From Dermatemys mawii (Eukaryota; Chordata; Testudines; Dermatemydidae), in the NCBI GenBank assembly GCA_007922305.1, contig ML677374.1:6867619-6931618 (forward strand): a stretch of DNA of 64,000 nucleotides, given 5' to 3'. How positions within the stretch are numbered: position 1 is the first letter of the stretch; every line of letters starts with the position of its first letter. The notes beneath the pieces are model-generated. The model worked only from the letters and a program-made list of their open reading frames with translations, did no database searches and was not told the DNA's origin. Shown in pieces: positions 60,770-64,000 of this stretch. The position numbers were made by a program, and so were the translations under genes.

Positions 60770-61496
60770 TAGGGTTGCCAAGTGTTTAATTGCACAAACC
60801 GAAACACTCTTGCCCCGCTCCTGCCCCACCCCTTCTCAAAGACCCTGCCCCTGCTCACTTCATCCCCCCTCCCTCCATTGCTCCTCTCCCCCACCCTCAC
60901 TTTCACTGGGCTGGGCTGGAGCTGAGGGGTTCGGAGTGTGGGAGGGGGATCCAAGCTGAGCCTGGGGCAGGGGATTGGGATGCACAAAGGCTGTGGAGTG
61001 CAGGCTCTCTGAGGGAGTTTGGGTACAGGAGGGGGCTGAGGCAGGGGGTTGGGGCTCAGGAGAGCGTAAGGGTGCAGGCTCCAGTCGGGCAGTGCTTACC
61101 TCAGGCAGCTCTCGGAAGCAACCTGCATGTCAGCTCCTAGGCTCAGGGGCGGCCAGGCGGCTCTGCTTTCTGCCTGTGCCTGCAGGCACCACTCCCTGCA
61201 GCTCTCATTGGCCGCAGTTCTCAGCCAATGGGAGCTGCGGAATTGGCGCTCAGGGTGGAGGCAATGCTCAGAGACCCCATGGCCATCCCTGCATCTAGGT
61301 GCCAGAGGGACATGCCGGTCGCTACCGGAAGCCGCACAGAGCCAGGGCAGGTAGGGAGCCTGCCTTAGTCCCTCTGCACCACTGACCAGACTTTTAGAGG
61401 CCTGTTAAAATCTCCCGACTTGGTTTCAGAAGCCACCGGGAGATAGATTCCAATCCCAGGAGACTCCTGGCCAATCCAGGAGGGTTGGTAACCCTT
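60770..61496. mobile_element. Non-autonomous hAT-type element, 727 bp, with 8-bp duplication
   Basis: The ends are TAGGGTTGCCAA and 'ttggtaaccctt' (imperfect inverted repeats). A perfect 8-bp target-site duplication, GTCATAAA, flanks it at 60762-60769 and 61497-61504, diagnostic of hAT transposition. The interior is G-rich and has no transposase. It sits just upstream of the acceptor of HNF1B exon 5. Confidence 0.85.
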
Positions 61497-62092
61497 GTCA
61501 TAAAGCATTTTCATTATATACAGCAGGTTAAAACGGCAGCAAACAACCAGTCAGCATGAGATGGTGAGATTTCTGGAGAGAAAAAGACATTTTTCATGGC
61601 TTTTATTTAAAATAAATAATAAAAGACACCAGGGATAAAAATCTTCCGATACCGCATTGTCAGAGACATCTGTACATCCGTTACATCATGATAGTTCATG
61701 ATCTTGTGGCTCTGTGCCTTTGTTACTCGTCTTAGGTGTGTGCTTGCAAAAACACCAGACCTCATTACTGGTGATGTTTTCCTACAAACACCGCACAACA
61801 TGGGCCCAAGCAGGCTCTAGATTCCTAACACTCCAAAGCTTACGAGAAAGAGCTCTTCAGAACCAGAGGTTTGCTTTGGGCCTATTTTTAATCTTTTTTG
61901 CTGATTGAGAACAGTAGATCTCCTATCAATGCATCACAGCCAGGTCCTGTTGTATTTGAAGCCACATTTGGGGTGGGGGAAAAGTTGGGGGCAAGTTTGG
62001 GGTTTGCTTCATCTCTCTAATCACTGACAACAAAAGCAGTGAGAGCAGGACATTGGGAAAGGGGCTTGAAATCTTTTGCGCCCTAGTTCTGT

Positions 62093-62538
62093 TAGGGTGA
62101 CCAGATGTCCCAATTTTATAGGGACTGTCCCGATTTGGGGGTCATCTTCTTCTATAGCAGGGGTAGGCAAAGTATGGCACGGGTGCCAAAGGTGGCACAC
62201 GAGCTGATTTTCAGTGGCACTAACACGGCCCGGGTCCTGCCACCAATCTGGGGGGCTTTGCATTTTCATTTAATTTTAATTTTAATTTTAAATGAAGCTT
62301 CTTAAACATTTTATTTACTTTACATACAACAATAGTTTACTTCTATATTATAGACTTATAGAAAGAGACCTTCTAAAAAACGTTAAAATGTATTACCGGC
62401 ACGCAAAACTTTAAATGAGAGTGAATAAATGAAGACTCGGCACACCACTTCTGAAATGTTGCCAACCCCTGTTCTATAGGCTCCTATTACCTCCCACCCC
62501 CTGTCCTAATTTTTCATACTTGCTGTCTGGTCACCCTA
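62093..62538. mobile_element. hAT-type MITE, copy 2, split by a nested insertion
   Basis: The ends are TAGGGTGACCAGATGTCC and 'tgtctggtcacccta'. Removing 62158-62479 restores a continuous element like those at 41230-41350 and 63580-63701. Confidence 0.85.
62158..62471. mobile_element. Nested hAT MITE, 314 bp, with 8-bp duplication
   Basis: The ends are CAGGGGTAGGCAA and 'ttgccaacccctg', nearly perfect inverted repeats. The duplication TTCTATAG is perfect at 62150-62157 and 62472-62479. An AT-rich (TTTAA)n run lies at about 62268-62292. Confidence 0.9.
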
Positions 62539-63579
62539 GTCATGCTCAACTCTGTCTTCTGTATCACTTAGAATCTGGGTCTCAGAGTGGTTTCGGTTTG
62601 TTTCACACTTACTTTCTCAGACCTGGTTTGAATCAGCAAATTAGCATTTGCTTTTAAACCTCTCATTTTGATGGCACGGACGTAGGAATTCTGAAGTAAA
62701 GGCAGGACTGTTTGGGCTGCTCATTCACGTGGAGTTATCCATAATGCTCTTCCTTCTAGCAAACAGTTATTTCATAACCATGTTAAGGAGTCCGAGCAAA
62801 TTGATGCTGCGTGCTTTGGTAGCTAGAATTGGGGAATGTTTCTCCCCCGTCTTCCAAAATTCAGGTTAGGGCAAAGTTTCCAAGGTGCCCTCTTAATAAT
62901 TGCAACTGCAATTTGGTTTTGATGATTATTTACATATGTAAATCAGGCAGTTGGATGTCTTGCTGCCCATAATTTGTGCATGCAAGTGCCATTCATATGT
63001 GCAAATGCAGCATTTTGCATGCAAAAAAGCCAGCAACCAAAACGAAGAGGGCAACAGTAAGCCACGTTGGTTTAAAATATGTTGCCCCTTATTGCATTTG
63101 GATTTGCTTTTATGCCACCTGTTCTTTTAGACAGGTTGCCCAGTACTCTGCAGTCACCCCGTCTATTGCATTAGATCAGTGACAGGCAGACAGAGAGCTC
63201 AGAATACGCACAGCAATGTTTAAGCCTGTCTAATTGCACTTTATGCAACATGTATTTGTTGCTGGGCCGAGAGGTGTTTCAGGGCTGTAAAACCCTTGAT
63301 GGAGAGCTTTTGTGCAAGGGCCACCTTTCCACAAATATTTACAACCTTCCCCGCCCCCTAAAAAACAGTAAAAGCTAAAAAGCCAACAAGAGAGAAAGTT
63401 CACAATGCGCGCTGACAGGCTGGCATCCACCCAGGAGTCAACAGCCCCGCGTTTATTTTACTGTCAGTCAAAGTTCTATCCCCAAATGGGTTGTAAAGAC
63501 AACCTCAGTGGAGAAGGCCAAAGCTAGTCAAGGACTCGCAGGGAAGCGCACGGAAAACCAATGTCACCTCTGATCTAGT

Positions 63580-63701
63580 TAGCGTGCCCAGATGTCCCGA
63601 TTTCATAGGGACAGTGCTGATTTTTGGGTATTTTTCTTATATAGGCTCCTATTACCTTCCACCCTGGCTCAATTTTTCACATTTGCTGCCTGATCACCCT
63701 A
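63580..63701. mobile_element. hAT-type MITE, copy 3, with 8-bp duplication
   Basis: The ends are 'tagcgtgcccagatgtcc' and 'ctgcctgatcaccta'-like. A perfect 8-bp duplication, GATCTAGT, lies at 63572-63579 and 63702-63709, which confirms the family as hAT. Confidence 0.85.
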
Positions 63702-64000
63702 GATCTAGTCCCAGCTGCTGTTTAACTGCAGACTTGATGGCAGGTATGGGGACTGACACAGGAAGAACCCCTAGCACTCACTTCCCAGATTCCCCTGCGC
63801 CCAGTTCTTCTGTCACTAGAAATGTTTTTAGTTTGAGCCCTCATGCAAGGTGCCAGGCTGGCGCCCTCATGACTCAAGGCCTCTATTTATCTGCACAATG
63901 GAGAGTGGCCGAACAAGATTCACCACCTTGTTCCACCTAGGACCGCCCCTCTCCCTGGGGCGGGGCCATCTCTCAGCGCAAGAGGGCATTCCATGGCAAC

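Larger units (their letters stand above)
61505..64000. other. Remaining upstream HNF1B intron, to the window edge
   Basis: Apart from two hAT elements no gene feature was seen. I looked for the homeodomain exon (human exon 4 equivalent) and did not find it, so it must lie further right. Confidence 0.6.

Noticed and set aside
60763..61354. Overlapping plus- and minus-strand frames of 74-116 codons
   Set aside because: They lie inside the 727-bp non-autonomous hAT element and show no transposase features.
60710..64000. Search for the HNF1B homeodomain exons
   Set aside because: No segment translating to a homeodomain (WFANRRKEEA-like) was found on the minus strand; those exons must lie outside the window.

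Overview
This is nuclear DNA from a vertebrate, most likely a cryptodiran turtle. The evidence is spliced genes with GT-AG introns, a tRNA-derived SINE of the kind abundant in turtle genomes (its 3' part reads 'cataagctttcgtgggctaa' then 'cacttcgtcggatgcat'), hAT-type MITEs, solo LTRs, and old MIR and L2-like fragments. The gene order matches the conserved SYNRG - DDX52 - HNF1B block known from human 17q12. All three genes lie on the minus strand.

Layout from left to right. At 851-5403 there are five consecutive early coding exons of SYNRG (gamma-synergin, an AP-1 adaptor partner). Its first exon was not found and probably lies in or beside an 824-base assembly gap (10155-10978) that is flanked by a minisatellite. 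At 14692-24845 the complete coding region of the DEAD-box RNA helicase DDX52 is present: 15 exons and 623 codons, with every helicase motif visible and a CpG-rich promoter at about 24846-25060. From about 25.1 to 45.5 kb is an intergenic stretch of about 20 kb with no convincing gene. It holds a solo LTR, MITEs, MIR fragments and many foldback repeats. At 46785-60709 are the last five coding exons of HNF1B (equivalent to human exons 5 to 9), encoding its C-terminal transactivation region. The window ends inside the large intron upstream of exon 5, which carries hAT elements, one of them nested inside another.

The three genes are not a functional operon. SYNRG acts in clathrin and AP-1 trafficking, DDX52 in 18S rRNA maturation, and HNF1B in transcription during kidney, pancreas and liver development. 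They are neighbours by conserved synteny. Exon boundaries were set by hand from splice signals, reading-phase continuity and remembered vertebrate protein sequences. No alignment was run.

No wholly new gene system was found. The most interesting items are a 727-bp hAT insertion about 50 bp from an HNF1B splice acceptor, a perfect hairpin inside HNF1B exon 5, a SINE copy with a snap-back end inside perfect target-site duplications, a foldback element with four copies of a ZNF143-like motif, a CRE-rich degenerate tandem array upstream of DDX52, and a possible plus-strand terminal exon at 43079-43302.
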